Part shown: in pieces, positions 18,232 to 26,547 of the stretch
How the letters are laid out: every line of letters starts with the position of its first letter
Numbering within the stretch: position 1 is the first letter of the stretch
Source of the DNA: Pseudomonadota bacterium
GTDB taxonomy: Bacteria; Myxococcota_A; UBA796; CAJQPC01
DNA: 64,000 bases
NCBI GenBank assembly: GCA_024228935.1
Contig: JAAESX010000213.1
Coordinates: forward strand, 62,001 to 126,000
Direction of reading: 5' to 3'
Translations under genes and position numbers: made by a program
The notes under the pieces: model-generated
The model's input: the letters and a program-made list of their open reading frames with translations, nothing else
Databases searched by the model: none
Told to the model about the DNA's origin: nothing

Positions 18232-18768
18232 CTACTCGTGGACGGAGTGTTCCTCGACGAACGGGCGGATCGTCTCGCGGATCTGCTCGGGCGAGGTGTT
18301 GGCGTCGATCGCCGACGACAGCCGCGCGGTCATCCCGCGCTGCCGGCCACAGAGCACCTTGGCCATCTCCCGGACGAGCTTGTAGGCCGCCAGGTTGTCG
18401 TCCTCGAGGAGCTGATCGAAGTCGCCCTTGGGGAACCGGAACAGCGTCGTCGCGCCTCGGGCTCGGACAGCAGCGCTGCGCGGCGAGCCGTCGATGAGCG
18501 CCATCTCGCCGAAGCAGGCCTTCGAGCCGAGCACCGCCAGGTCACGGGGCGGTCCCAGGAGCTGCTCCTTGGTGACGGACACCTCGCCCTCGTGGACGAC
18601 GTACCAGGCGTCGCCGGCGTCGCCCTCGGCGAAGATCCCCTGCCCGTCTCGGACGCGCTGGATCTGCATGACGTGAACGATCTCGGCGAGCTCGGACGCG
18701 TCGAGGTCGCCGAACATCGGGGTGTCGAGGAGGAAGGTGATGATGCCCTCGAGCGTGAGCTCGGCCAT
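18232..18768 (-). CDS. Cyclic nucleotide-binding domain protein
   Basis: 178 residues made of one CNB (cAMP/cGMP-type) domain. After an N-terminal helix it shows the beta-roll G-Q-G-I-F-A-E-G-D-A-G-D-A-W-Y-V-V-H-E-G-E-V and the phosphate-binding cassette F-G-E-M-A-L-I-D-G-S-P-R-S-A-A-V-R-A. The conserved R and E for cyclic-phosphate contact are present, so ligand binding is plausible. There is no DNA-binding helix-turn-helix; it ends in a helical tail. It is therefore a stand-alone sensor or regulatory subunit rather than a CRP-type factor. The ATG at 18766-18768 has a GGAGG site just upstream. Confidence 0.88.
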   Translation of the reverse strand: MAELTLEGIITFLLDTPMFGDLDASELAEIVHVMQIQRVRDGQGIFAEGDAGDAWYVVHEGEVSVTKEQLLGPPRDLAVLGSKACFGEMALIDGSPRSAAVRARGATTLFRFPKGDFDQLLEDDNLAAYKLVREMAKVLCGRQRGMTARLSSAIDANTSPEQIRETIRPFVEEHSVHE

Positions 18769-18812
18769 GGGGCCTCCTGGTACGGGCGCGGCGCGAACCC
18801 TATCATCCGGCG

Positions 18813-20090
18813 ATGCGCTCAATGCGGCAGGCCGTCGCCAGCCCGTTCTCCTGGGCGGTCGTCGTGCTCGTGGCGGTGTACGCCGCTCCGGGGTTCTTCC
18901 GGCCGATCGCCGATCCCGACGTGTGGTGGCTGCTGTGGTCGGGCAACCGGCTGCTCGAGGGGCACGTACAGGTCACCAACGGGCTCTCCTGGCTCGAGCC
19001 GGACATGCCCTGGACGCTCCACGAGCCTCTCGTGGCCCTGACCTACGCCGCGGTGGGGGTCGAGCACATCGGGCTCGTCCGCGGCACGGTGCTCTCGCTC
19101 CTGACGCTCTCGATGGTGCGCCTGGCGCGCGTCGAGTCGGCCTGGGCGTCCGTCGGCTCGCTGGTCTGGGTCCTCCCCGGCATCTCGCTCGCGCTGTCCG
19201 CCCGGCCCATGGCGTGGGGGCTCGTCCTGCTGGCGGTGACGCTGCTCGTGGTGCGCTCGACCCACCGGCTGGCAGGCCCCGCCCTCGTCGCCCTGGCCGC
19301 GCTCTGGGCCAACGTCCACGGCAGCTTCCCGCTCGGTCTGGTCGTCATCGCGGTGCACCGCCCGAGATGGGTCGTCCCAGCCGCCGTGGGGACGCTCCTG
19401 AATCCGTACGGCTGGGGCCTCCACGTCCTGGTCGCCCGGTACGCGCTCGGCTCGGACGCGCTGGCGCTGTCCCAGTCCTACATCGTCGAGTGGCGGCCTC
19501 TCTGGCCGCGCGACCTGCAGACGACGGTGCAGCTCCTCACGCTGCTGGCCGGGCTGGCGGTGACGCTCCACGGTAGACGCCGGCGCGAGATGGTGCTCGG
19601 CGTCCTGGTGACCCTCCTGGCCCTGAAGCACGCCCGCTTCGCCGCCCCTGCGATGCTGGCGCTGCTGCCCTCCATCGCGCGTTGGCTGGCGGCGCGTGTG
19701 CCCCGGCGTCCCCTGCCCTCGCCGCAGCCGCTCGCCGTCCTGGTGCTCGCCCTCGTCGCGCTCGTCAGTCCCCGACCGGAGCCCGTGCTCGGCACGCCCC
19801 AGGCCTCGGCGCGGCTGCGCACCTGGAGCGACATCGAGCTCGGAGCCTGGCTCGGACACCACGGCATCGCGCCGTACTGGGACGCCCGGAACGACTGCTA
19901 CTCGGAGCTCGTCCTCGCGGATGGGGTGCGGGTCGCCCTGCAGCTCGACGGCTGGCTCGAGGTGCTGGAGCGGCACGGGATCGAGCAGGTCGTGACGCAG
20001 AGCCCGGCGCTCGTCGAGGCACTCCGCGCCGAGGGCTGGTCCGCGAGCGGCTCGCCGGCCGTGCTGGTCGCCCCCCAACCCGATGGATAG
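18813..20090 (+). CDS. Polytopic membrane protein, possible GT-C glycosyltransferase-like
   Basis: 425 residues with about nine or ten hydrophobic segments between residues 12 and 310, then a soluble C-terminal part. The first loop holds P-I-A-D-P-D-V-W-W, an acidic motif after TM1 like that of GT-C enzymes, and the tail contains P-Y-W-D-A-R-N-D-C-Y. Similar D-P-D loops occur in uncharacterised bacterial membrane proteins. Donor and acceptor are unknown. The ATG lies 6 bases after TATCAT (18801-18806) with no ribosome site, suggesting a leaderless message. It stands divergent to the cyclic nucleotide-binding gene. Confidence 0.6.
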   Translation: MRSMRQAVASPFSWAVVVLVAVYAAPGFFRPIADPDVWWLLWSGNRLLEGHVQVTNGLSWLEPDMPWTLHEPLVALTYAAVGVEHIGLVRGTVLSLLTLSMVRLARVESAWASVGSLVWVLPGISLALSARPMAWGLVLLAVTLLVVRSTHRLAGPALVALAALWANVHGSFPLGLVVIAVHRPRWVVPAAVGTLLNPYGWGLHVLVARYALGSDALALSQSYIVEWRPLWPRDLQTTVQLLTLLAGLAVTLHGRRRREMVLGVLVTLLALKHARFAAPAMLALLPSIARWLAARVPRRPLPSPQPLAVLVLALVALVSPRPEPVLGTPQASARLRTWSDIELGAWLGHHGIAPYWDARNDCYSELVLADGVRVALQLDGWLEVLERHGIEQVVTQSPALVEALRAEGWSASGSPAVLVAPQPDG

Positions 20091-20113
20091 ACTCCGGACA
20101 ACGAGGTGATTCC

Positions 20114-20311
20114 ATGGGATTCCGCGACAAGCTCAAGGGCCGCGTCCGCAGCGTCGTCGACAAGCTCAGCGGCGAGTACAGCGCCCCGGCGCCGAAGGGC
20201 GAGGACATCAAGCCCTTCGAGCGGGATCTGCCGCCGGACCCGGACGCGAAGATCCTCCGCGCCAAGCTCGAGCGTCCGCGGGACAAGTACGCGAAGAAGA
20301 AGAAGTCCTAG
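20114..20311 (+). CDS. Small basic-tailed protein, unknown
   Basis: 65 residues, not recognised. It begins M-G-F-R-D-K-L-K-G-R-V-R-S-V-V-D-K-L-S-G-E-Y, an amphipathic basic helix, passes through a Pro-rich middle (P-F-E-R-D-L-P-P-D-P-D) and ends in K-K-K-K-S. The SD GAGGTGA sits in the right place before the ATG. The acidic-proline middle and basic ends suggest a small nucleic-acid- or membrane-associated protein, but nothing more can be supported. Confidence 0.6.
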   Translation: MGFRDKLKGRVRSVVDKLSGEYSAPAPKGEDIKPFERDLPPDPDAKILRAKLERPRDKYAKKKKS

Positions 20312-20315
20312 GACG

Positions 20316-20684
20316 TCAGCCCAGCTTGAGCTGACCCTCGAGGGCCTTCACGCGCAAGGCCAGCCGCGCGACCTCCCTGTCCGAGGCCTCGGCGCGGTCG
20401 GTGGTCTCGACCAGCTTCTGTTCCAGCCGGGCGCGGATGCGCTCGAGCCGCCAGTTGGTGTCCATCGCCAGGCGCAGCCGATCGGCGAGCTCGCGCTCCT
20501 GCAGCGACGCCGTCGACCGATCCTCCTCGCCGAGGTGCGCCGCCAGCTGCTCGCGCACGGCCTGCAGCTGCTCGCGGAGCTCCTGGTTCCGGCGCAGGGC
20601 CTGGGCGGCTCGGGTCCGCTCGAAGCCGGCTTCCTCGAGCGCCGCGTCGCGCTCCGCCTTCAGTGCGTCGCCCAGCGCGCTCAC
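20316..20684 (-). CDS. Small coiled-coil protein, unknown
   Basis: 122 residues, almost entirely helical heptads rich in L, E, R and A (for example L-R-E-Q-L-Q-A-V-R-E-Q-L-A-A-H, and R-V-K-A-L-E-G-Q-L at the end). No membrane segment or signal. GTG at 20682-20684 overlaps the methyltransferase stop as GTGA, so it is the last gene of a three-gene coupled set (acyltransferase-like, methyltransferase, coiled coil). Function unknown. Confidence 0.68.
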   Translation of the reverse strand: MSALGDALKAERDAALEEAGFERTRAAQALRRNQELREQLQAVREQLAAHLGEEDRSTASLQERELADRLRLAMDTNWRLERIRARLEQKLVETTDRAEASDREVARLALRVKALEGQLKLG

Positions 20685-21469
20685 AGCGTCGCGACGACCC
20701 ACATGAACGCCGAGGTGCGCGCATCCAGGCGCACCGGCCGGGCGGGCACCTTCCAGCCGTCCGAGCCGAAGATCTCGACCGCCGAGAACCCAGACGCGGA
20801 CGCCAGCGTCAGCACCTCGGGGGGCGTCCAGCACCGCAGGCTCTGGGTGGGCAGCTCGCGGCGCCCCGTCCCGTCGAACACGACAGCGCGGTCCTCGACC
20901 CGACCTCGGATGGGGTCGAACCGGTAGGTGCGCACGACATCGACGCCGGCGGCCAGCGAGCCCGGCGGCAGGTGCTGGGTCGTGTGTCGGTGGGACCAGA
21001 AGTACGGGTTGAACAGCTCGATCACGAGCCGTCCGCCCGGGCGCACGACATCGGCGATGCCGGAGAGAGTCCGCAGGTGGTCGGCGTCGTCGTCGAAGAC
21101 ACCCAGCGACTCGTCCATGAGGATGGCCGCGGCGAACGGTCCCGCGACGGGAAGCTCGCGCATGTCGCCCTCGAGGAAGCCCGGCCCCTCGTCCTCGGCG
21201 TGACGTGCCCGCCAGCGGCTTCGAGCGACGTCCAGGACCTCGGACGAGATGTCCACTCCGGTCAGGTTGTACCCGCGCTCGTGCAGCAGGATGCTGTGTC
21301 GTCCGCCGCCGCAGCCCACGTCGACGACGGCCTCGCCAGGACGCAGGTCGAGCAGCTGCTCGAGGAGGTCGACCTGGGCCTCGGCGTGTCGGTCCAGCGC
21401 GCCCGCGAACGCCGGATCGATGGCCGCCAGCGCTGCGAATCGAGAAGCCCACCAGGGAGAGTCGCTCAT
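20681..21469 (-). CDS. SAM-dependent methyltransferase (class I)
   Basis: 262 residues. The SAM-binding motif I is V-V-D-V-G-C-G-G-G-R-H-S, followed by the acidic G-V-D-I-S at strand 2, a G-D-M-R-E-L-P loop and V-R-P-G-G-R-L-V-I-E. This layout fits Methyltransf_25/11-type enzymes acting on small molecules or lipids. The N-terminus W-W-A-S-R-F-A-A-L and the C-terminal W-T-P-P-E-V-L-T-L-A-S-A-S-G-F match the family ends. It overlaps both neighbours by 4 bases. The acyltransferase-like neighbour hints at a lipid substrate, but this is inference. Confidence 0.85.
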   Translation of the reverse strand: MSDSPWWASRFAALAAIDPAFAGALDRHAEAQVDLLEQLLDLRPGEAVVDVGCGGGRHSILLHERGYNLTGVDISSEVLDVARSRWRARHAEDEGPGFLEGDMRELPVAGPFAAAILMDESLGVFDDDADHLRTLSGIADVVRPGGRLVIELFNPYFWSHRHTTQHLPPGSLAAGVDVVRTYRFDPIRGRVEDRAVVFDGTGRRELPTQSLRCWTPPEVLTLASASGFSAVEIFGSDGWKVPARPVRLDARTSAFMWVVATL

Positions 21470-22026
21470 GCCCCCGAGTCTACAACCAGGGCGGCAGCGA
21501 TCCGGTCCGTCAGCTGCTCGACCGAGCCGGTCGGGGCGAGCACCTCGTACTCGACGTCGAGCCGGGCGAACGGAAGCGGGATGCGGAAGGAGTCCCAGCT
21601 CCCCAGTCGAATCGAGGCCGGGGCGCGGAGGCGCACGCAGACCAGTGGGACCTGGCGCTCGAGCGCGATTCGGGCGGCGCCGGGCTTCGGAACCCCCGCC
21701 GGTCCACGCGGGCCGTCCACCGCGAGCGCCACCGCGCCGTTCACGCGCGAAGCGTCCTCCCTCGCCTGGGGTCCGCCGCGACTGGAGCTGCCGCGAACCA
21801 CCGCGTACCCGAGCCGCTCGAGGATGGGCGTGAGCCGCTCGCCGTCGCGGGACTGCGAGACCATCCCGACGACCCCCTCGTCCCGGTGGATCAGCGTGAG
21901 CGGCAGCAGGTCGCCGTGCAGGAACGCGTAGACCACCGCGGGGGGGATCGCCTCGCGCCCGGGCGTGTGGACCCGCCAGGTGACCGCGAAGACCCGCAGG
22001 AGGAAAGCAACGACGGCGGCGAGCAT
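21466..22026 (-). CDS. DUF374 lysophospholipid acyltransferase-like protein
   Basis: 186 residues. An N-terminal hydrophobic segment (A-A-V-V-A-F-L-L-R-V-F-A-V) is followed by Y-A-F-L-H-G-D-L-L-P, M-V-S-Q-S-R-D-G-E and G-Y-A-V-V-R-G-S-S-S-R-G-G, then V-D-G-P-R-G-P-A. This is the DUF374 pattern, related to the LpxL/PlsC acyltransferase fold. The likely role is membrane-associated acyl transfer in envelope lipid synthesis; the acceptor is unknown. Start ATG 22024-22026 follows a TTGGGGGC stretch; an ATG at 22044 is an alternative. Stop and next start overlap as ATGA. Confidence 0.75.
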   Translation of the reverse strand: MLAAVVAFLLRVFAVTWRVHTPGREAIPPAVVYAFLHGDLLPLTLIHRDEGVVGMVSQSRDGERLTPILERLGYAVVRGSSSRGGPQAREDASRVNGAVALAVDGPRGPAGVPKPGAARIALERQVPLVCVRLRAPASIRLGSWDSFRIPLPFARLDVEYEVLAPTGSVEQLTDRIAAALVVDSGA

Positions 22027-22050
22027 GCCCCCAAGAGATACCATCCGCGC

Positions 22051-22701
22051 ATGCTCGTCTTCTCGATGCTGGCCTGCTCGCTGAACCACGGGGTGCGTCC
22101 CGTCGGGAAGGGCAACGTGGCGGTGACCGGCAGCTACGGCGGGCCCGTCATCGAGGCCTTCGGCGCACCGTTTCCCCTGCCGCTCAGCCAGGTCGGGGTG
22201 CGCTACGGCGTCTCGGACCGAAGCGACGTGCACGCGGCCTTCCATCCCAGCGTCGCCGGCCTCGCCGGCCTCGTCGGCATCGACGCAGGCGCCAGCTACC
22301 TCATCGCTCCCGAGCTCGGCCGACGCCCCGCCGTGGTCGTCGACGGAACCGTCTCATTCTTCGGAGGCGACACCGTCGAGGGCGAGCCCGAGGGTGGCGT
22401 CCGCCTCTACACGGGCGGCGCAGCGCTCGCGAGCTGGTCCCTCGGTGAGCGCGACCACCTCGTCTACACGGGCGCCGAGCTGTTCTGGCAGCCGCGGCCC
22501 AGCCAGCTCTACGCGGCACCGGTCCTGGGCACGCGCCTGATGGCGACCCGTCGCGTCGGTGTCGGTCTCGAGGCCAAGTGGCTCCAGCCCTGGGAGGACA
22601 CCGAGCCGCTCACCGCCCACTTCTACAGCCCCGGCCAGCACGGAGCGATCTCCGCCCAGCTCGGGCTGCACATCACCTTCGGCAAGGGCGCGGACGAATG
22701 A
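22051..22701 (+). CDS. Predicted outer-membrane lipoprotein with barrel-like sequence
   Basis: 216 residues, family not recognised. The tiny signal M-L-V-F-S-M-L-A-C puts a lipid Cys at 9. The rest alternates hydrophobic and polar residues with many Gly and aromatic residues (V-T-G-S-Y-G-G-P, A-A-L-A-S-W-S-L-G-E, V-G-V-G-L-E-A-K-W) and ends I-S-A-Q-L-G-L-H-I-T-F-G-K, like a small barrel or beta-sandwich. TACCAT (22039-22044) stands 6 bases before the ATG with no SD. The stop overlaps the next ATG (ATGA), so it heads a coupled set with the hydrolase and TrmK-like genes. Confidence 0.6.
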   Translation: MLVFSMLACSLNHGVRPVGKGNVAVTGSYGGPVIEAFGAPFPLPLSQVGVRYGVSDRSDVHAAFHPSVAGLAGLVGIDAGASYLIAPELGRRPAVVVDGTVSFFGGDTVEGEPEGGVRLYTGGAALASWSLGERDHLVYTGAELFWQPRPSQLYAAPVLGTRLMATRRVGVGLEAKWLQPWEDTEPLTAHFYSPGQHGAISAQLGLHITFGKGADE

Positions 22702-23522
22702 TCCTCCTGCTCGCCTCGTGCATGACGCTCGACCCGTTACTCTACAACCCCGAGCAGCTCACCCAGTACGGGCTGCCGACGGACATCGTCCCGTCCGACC
22801 GGCTCGAGGAGATCGTGTTCGAGAGCGAGGACGGGACCGTGCTGTACGGCGCATGGGCCTGGCAGTACCAGCCGCGCACGCACCCGACGCTCGTCTACTT
22901 CCACGGCAACGCCTCGAACATCGATGGCTACATGCCGCACATCGAGCCGCTGTGGGAGCTCGGCTACAACGTCTTCCTGTTCGACTACCGCGGCTACGGC
23001 CGGTCCGAGGGGACGCCCGAGCACGACGGCGTGATCGCGGATGGACGCGCCGCGGTGGAGACGGTCCTCGAGACCGCACCCTGGCTCGAGGGGTCCGAGG
23101 AGCTCGCCTATGACGGGCTCTCCCTGGGCGGCTTCGTCGGGCTGCACACCGCGCTGACCCACCCGCCGTACGCCCTGGTGACCGAGGACATGTTCGCGAG
23201 CGCCAACGACCTCGTGGAGCTGAACTTCGGCCTCGACACCCCGCCCGGCTGGCTGTTCGAGAGCGGGTACGACAACGTCGGTGCCGCCTCGCAGCTCGAC
23301 GTCCCCTACCTGGTCATGCACGGCGCCGACGACACGTACTTCCCGCCCGACAACGCCCGGCGAGTCTACGACGCGGCGAACGATCCCAAGCGGCTGGTCC
23401 TCGTTCCGGGCGCGGGACACGCCGACGCCCCGCTCGACACGCCCGAGCTCTACAAGGAAGAGCTCACCGACTGGCTCGAGGAGTTCGATCCCAACGGCGA
23501 CACCGGGCTCGAAGAGGAGTGA
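22698..23522 (+). CDS. Alpha/beta-hydrolase lipoprotein
   Basis: 274 residues. The lipobox is at the very N-terminus (M-I-L-L-L-A-S-C, Cys8). The hydrolase core shows an oxyanion-hole region Y-F-H-G-N-A, the Tyr-rich strand L-F-D-Y-R-G-Y-G-R-S, the nucleophile elbow G-L-S-L-G-G, the acid in G-A-D-D-T-Y, and the catalytic His in G-A-G-H-A. It resembles the Abhydrolase/BEM46 group that acts on membrane-side esters. The substrate is unknown; a periplasmic or outer-membrane esterase is the likeliest reading. Start and stop are both in 4-base overlaps with neighbours. Confidence 0.85.
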   Translation: MILLLASCMTLDPLLYNPEQLTQYGLPTDIVPSDRLEEIVFESEDGTVLYGAWAWQYQPRTHPTLVYFHGNASNIDGYMPHIEPLWELGYNVFLFDYRGYGRSEGTPEHDGVIADGRAAVETVLETAPWLEGSEELAYDGLSLGGFVGLHTALTHPPYALVTEDMFASANDLVELNFGLDTPPGWLFESGYDNVGAASQLDVPYLVMHGADDTYFPPDNARRVYDAANDPKRLVLVPGAGHADAPLDTPELYKEELTDWLEEFDPNGDTGLEEE

Positions 23523-24136
23523 AGACAGGGGGAAGGGCGCGCCTGGACAAGATCCTCGAGCTGACGGCGCCGTACTGCCGAGGGGTGGTGGCCGATGTCG
23601 GCTGCGACCACGGTCACACCAGCAAGCGCCTTCGCGATCTGGGCACCGCGGGCGTCGTCCTCTCGATCGAGCGGCGGAGCCACCGACTCCCCCGGCGGCG
23701 CGACCTGGATCTGGTGGTCAGCGACGGCCTGCGCGCCATCCGACGGGTCGATCTCGCCGTCGTGACCGGCATGGGGCCCGCCGCGATCCTGGGGATCCTG
23801 GCCATCCGCCCCGAATGCGCGGTCGTCCACTCGCCCGACCGGACGGACACACTGCGCCAGGGATTGGCGGACGCGGGCTGGCGGATCGACGCCGAGGCGC
23901 TCGCCCCCGAGGGTCGCGGCTACGCCGAGGTGATCCGCGTGTTGCCCGGCGAGGAGCCTGCCAGCGGGCATGCGCTTTGGTTCGGCCCGAAGCTCTTGGA
24001 CGACCCTCTGGTCACCGCGCACCGCGCGCTCGTGCTCGCTCACTGGCAACGCATCGTGGAGAAAGCTCCGCCCGAGAGCGCCGGAGGACAGCGAGCCGCA
24101 GGCTGGGTCCGTCACCTGACGCGCGGGGACGATTAG
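23519..24136 (+). CDS. TrmK-like tRNA (adenine-N1) methyltransferase
   Basis: 205 residues. Motif I reads V-V-A-D-V-G-C-D-H-G-H, very like TrmK's A-D-I-G-S-D-H, and later T-G-M-G-P-A replaces the TrmK G-M-G-G. TrmK methylates A22 of several tRNAs in Bacillus subtilis. This copy is about 30 residues shorter and lacks much of the C-terminal coiled coil. The GTG start overlaps the hydrolase stop (GTGA). Other rRNA or tRNA targets are possible. It is the last gene of the coupled set before the carbamoyltransferase. Confidence 0.72.
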   Translation: MKTGGRARLDKILELTAPYCRGVVADVGCDHGHTSKRLRDLGTAGVVLSIERRSHRLPRRRDLDLVVSDGLRAIRRVDLAVVTGMGPAAILGILAIRPECAVVHSPDRTDTLRQGLADAGWRIDAEALAPEGRGYAEVIRVLPGEEPASGHALWFGPKLLDDPLVTAHRALVLAHWQRIVEKAPPESAGGQRAAGWVRHLTRGDD

Positions 24137-24147
24137 ACTCCGCGGCG

Positions 24148-25887
24148 ATGTACATCCTCGGCCTCTCCTGCTTCTACCACGACGCCGCTGCCTGCCTCCT
24201 GAAGGACGGCGTGCCCATCGCGGCCAGTGACCAGCAGGCTTTCTCACGCAAGAAGCACGACTCCGACTTCCCCGTGCAGGCCATCCGGTTCTGCCTGGAG
24301 ACCGCCGGAATCACGGCAGATCAGCTGGACGCCGTGGCGTTCTACGACAAGCCGCTGATGAAGTTCGACCGGCTGCTGCGCTACCAGCTGCACCACTTCC
24401 CCTCGACGTACCGCACGTTCGTCGACGCGATGCCGCGCTGGATCGCCACCAAGCTGCGTCTGCCCAAGTGCCTGAAGGACAACTTCGGGTACACCGGCGC
24501 CATCCTGTACAGCGAGCACCACCTGAGCCACGCGGCGAGCGCGTACTACACGTCGGGGTTCGAGGAGGCCGCGGTCCTGACCGTCGACGGTGTCGGCGAG
24601 TGGGCCACCGCCAGCTGGGGACGCGGCAAGGGCCACGACCTGGAGCTGCTCGGCGAGATCAAGTTCCCCCACTCGCTGGGGCTCCTGTACTCGGCGTTCA
24701 CGTACTACTGCGGCTTCAAGGTGAACTCGGCCGAGTACAAGCTGATGGGCCTCGCGCCGTACGGCCAGCCGACCATGGTCGACAAGGTCCGCAAGTTCAT
24801 CGACGTGAAGGACGACGGCAGCTTCCGCCTGAACATGGAGTACTTCAGCTACGAGCGTGGCGAGGCCATGTTCAACGAGAAGTTCGAGGAGGTCATGGGC
24901 AGGCCCCGGCGCCCCCTCGAGCACAAGGGCATGGACGACTTCTACATGGACGCCGCGCGCTCCATCCAGGAGGTCACGAACGAGATCATGGTCAAGCTCG
25001 CTCGCTCGGCCATGGAGCGTGCCGGCAGCAAGAACCTGTGCATGGCCGGTGGTGTCGCGCTGAACTGCGTCGCCAACGGGCACATCCTGCGCGACTCCGG
25101 GGTCGAGAACCTGTACGTCCAGCCGTCCGCGGGCGACGCCGGTGGAGCCATGGGCGCCGCGTACGTCGTGTGGAACCAGCTCCTGCAGAACCCCGTCGGT
25201 CCTCGCCTGCCCACGCCGTACCTGGGCGCTGGCTACGACGAAGCCGAGATCAAGAAGACGCTCGACCGGTACGGCGCCGTCTACAAGCGCATGGAGAAGG
25301 ACGAGCTGTGCACGCGGGTGGCCGAGCTGCTCGACACCGCGCACGTCGTCGGCTGGTACCAGGGGCGCATGGAGTGGGGTCCGCGAGCCCTCGGGCATCG
25401 CACCATCCTGGGCGACGCCCGGCACCCCGAGATGCGCACCATCATCAACATGCGTATCAAGTTCCGCGAAGGATTCCGGCCGTTTGCACCCTCATGTCTA
25501 GAGGAGCACGTCGGGGAGTACTTCGAGATCGACCGGCCCTCGCCGTACATGCTGCTGGTCGCGCCGGTGAAGGAGGAGCACCGCGAGGGGCTCAAGGCCA
25601 TCACCCACATCGACGGCAGCGCGCGCATCCAGACCATCAACCAGGACCAGGACGCGCTGTACTACGACCTCATCAAGGCGTTCTACGACCGGACGGGCTG
25701 CCCTATCGTGATCAACACGTCGCTGAACGTGCGCGGCGAGCCCATCGTGAACACGCCGGAAGACAGCTACCTCTGCTTCATGCGGACGGACATGGACGCC
25801 ATGGCGCTCGGTCCGTTCCTGTGCATGAAGGAAGAGCAGCCCGAGATCGAGCTGAAGAGCGCCAAGGAAGAGTTCGGTCTGGACTGA
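24148..25887 (+). CDS. NodU/CmcH-family carbamoyltransferase
   Basis: 579 residues, cytoplasmic. The Kae1-like N-terminal domain has the metal/ADP motif E-H-H-L-S-H-A-A-S-A-Y and V-D-G-V-G-E-W-A-T. The C-terminal part has G-R-M-E-W-G-P-R-A-L-G-H-R-T-I-L, the family signature (carbamoyl-AMP transfer to a hydroxyl), and N-T-S-L-N-V-R-G-E-P. Family members carbamoylate Nod factor sugars, antibiotics or toxins. The frequent membrane partner of this family is not next to it. Start ATG 24148 is 8 bases after TAGACT with no SD (leaderless candidate). The acceptor is unknown. Confidence 0.9.
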   Translation: MYILGLSCFYHDAAACLLKDGVPIAASDQQAFSRKKHDSDFPVQAIRFCLETAGITADQLDAVAFYDKPLMKFDRLLRYQLHHFPSTYRTFVDAMPRWIATKLRLPKCLKDNFGYTGAILYSEHHLSHAASAYYTSGFEEAAVLTVDGVGEWATASWGRGKGHDLELLGEIKFPHSLGLLYSAFTYYCGFKVNSAEYKLMGLAPYGQPTMVDKVRKFIDVKDDGSFRLNMEYFSYERGEAMFNEKFEEVMGRPRRPLEHKGMDDFYMDAARSIQEVTNEIMVKLARSAMERAGSKNLCMAGGVALNCVANGHILRDSGVENLYVQPSAGDAGGAMGAAYVVWNQLLQNPVGPRLPTPYLGAGYDEAEIKKTLDRYGAVYKRMEKDELCTRVAELLDTAHVVGWYQGRMEWGPRALGHRTILGDARHPEMRTIINMRIKFREGFRPFAPSCLEEHVGEYFEIDRPSPYMLLVAPVKEEHREGLKAITHIDGSARIQTINQDQDALYYDLIKAFYDRTGCPIVINTSLNVRGEPIVNTPEDSYLCFMRTDMDAMALGPFLCMKEEQPEIELKSAKEEFGLD

Positions 25888-25897
25888 CCGGCCTCCG

Positions 25898-26440
25898 CTA
25901 GAAGCCGCCCCAGTTCCGGATCTCCCCGCCCTCGAACGCGATGTCCGTCGAGCCGTCGGACAGCGTCGCGCTGCCATCGATGGTGCCGAACAGGTTCTCG
26001 TTGTCGCCCGAGAAGCCGAGCACCGTCACCGTCACGCTGCCCGAAGTCATGTTGTAGATGATGGGCGCCGCCTGGGCGGGCGTCAGCGAGTAGCTGAGGT
26101 CGGTCACGGTGTACGTCCCCGCCCACTTCAGCTCGCCGTCCACCGTCAGGTTGATGTTCTCGGACTGCGAGGCGTCCGGGATGCTCGCCGAGAGGTTGTT
26201 GCTGAACCAGACGCCCTCGTCGGTCGACCAGTTCGCGCCCTCGAGCGACACGGAGAAGCTGGGGCTCTCCTCGTCGAAGTCGTCCCCGAAGCTCGTGTCG
26301 TCGCTGTTCTCGTTGCCGGGCGGCGAGTCGCCAGTCGCGTCATCCGAGTCCGGCGGCGGGTCGCCCTTGTCGCCGCCCGTGCAGGCGAGCGTGATTCCAG
26401 CGGTCAGGGCACCCATCAGCAGCAGTCGCGCACCGCGCAT
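25898..26440 (-). CDS. Acidic outer-membrane or surface lipoprotein, unknown
   Basis: 180 residues. Here the signal peptide is of normal length (M-R-G-A-R-L-L-L-M-G..., lipid Cys20), with a perfect GGAGG site before the ATG at 26438-26440. A D/E/G/P-rich linker of about 35 residues (residues 23-60) leads into a beta-rich domain with S-V-S-L-E-G-A-N-W-S, T-Y-T-V-T-D-L-S-Y and V-T-V-T-V-L-G-F. That is the look of small surface-exposed lipoproteins. Ends I-R-N-W-G-G-F. Convergent with the carbamoyltransferase (10-base gap). No function can be assigned. Confidence 0.68.
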   Translation of the reverse strand: MRGARLLLMGALTAGITLACTGGDKGDPPPDSDDATGDSPPGNENSDDTSFGDDFDEESPSFSVSLEGANWSTDEGVWFSNNLSASIPDASQSENINLTVDGELKWAGTYTVTDLSYSLTPAQAAPIIYNMTSGSVTVTVLGFSGDNENLFGTIDGSATLSDGSTDIAFEGGEIRNWGGF

Positions 26441-26487
26441 CTCCACCTCCTCGACGTAAAGCTTAGCCCGCGTGCGCTTCCAGCCCG

Positions 26488-26516
26488 TTGGCACCTGGGG
26501 TCTCGTCGGCTAAGGT
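26488..26516 (+). promoter_or_regulatory. Sigma70-type promoter of the 26548 gene
   Basis: TTGGCA (26488-26493), exactly 17 bases, TAAGGT (26511-26516). Start of transcription near 26523, about 25 bases before the GTG, which has GAGGAG (26537-26542) in place. Confidence 0.7.
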
Positions 26517-26547
26517 GATGCCGCTTTCCCGGCGCCGAGGAGCACCT

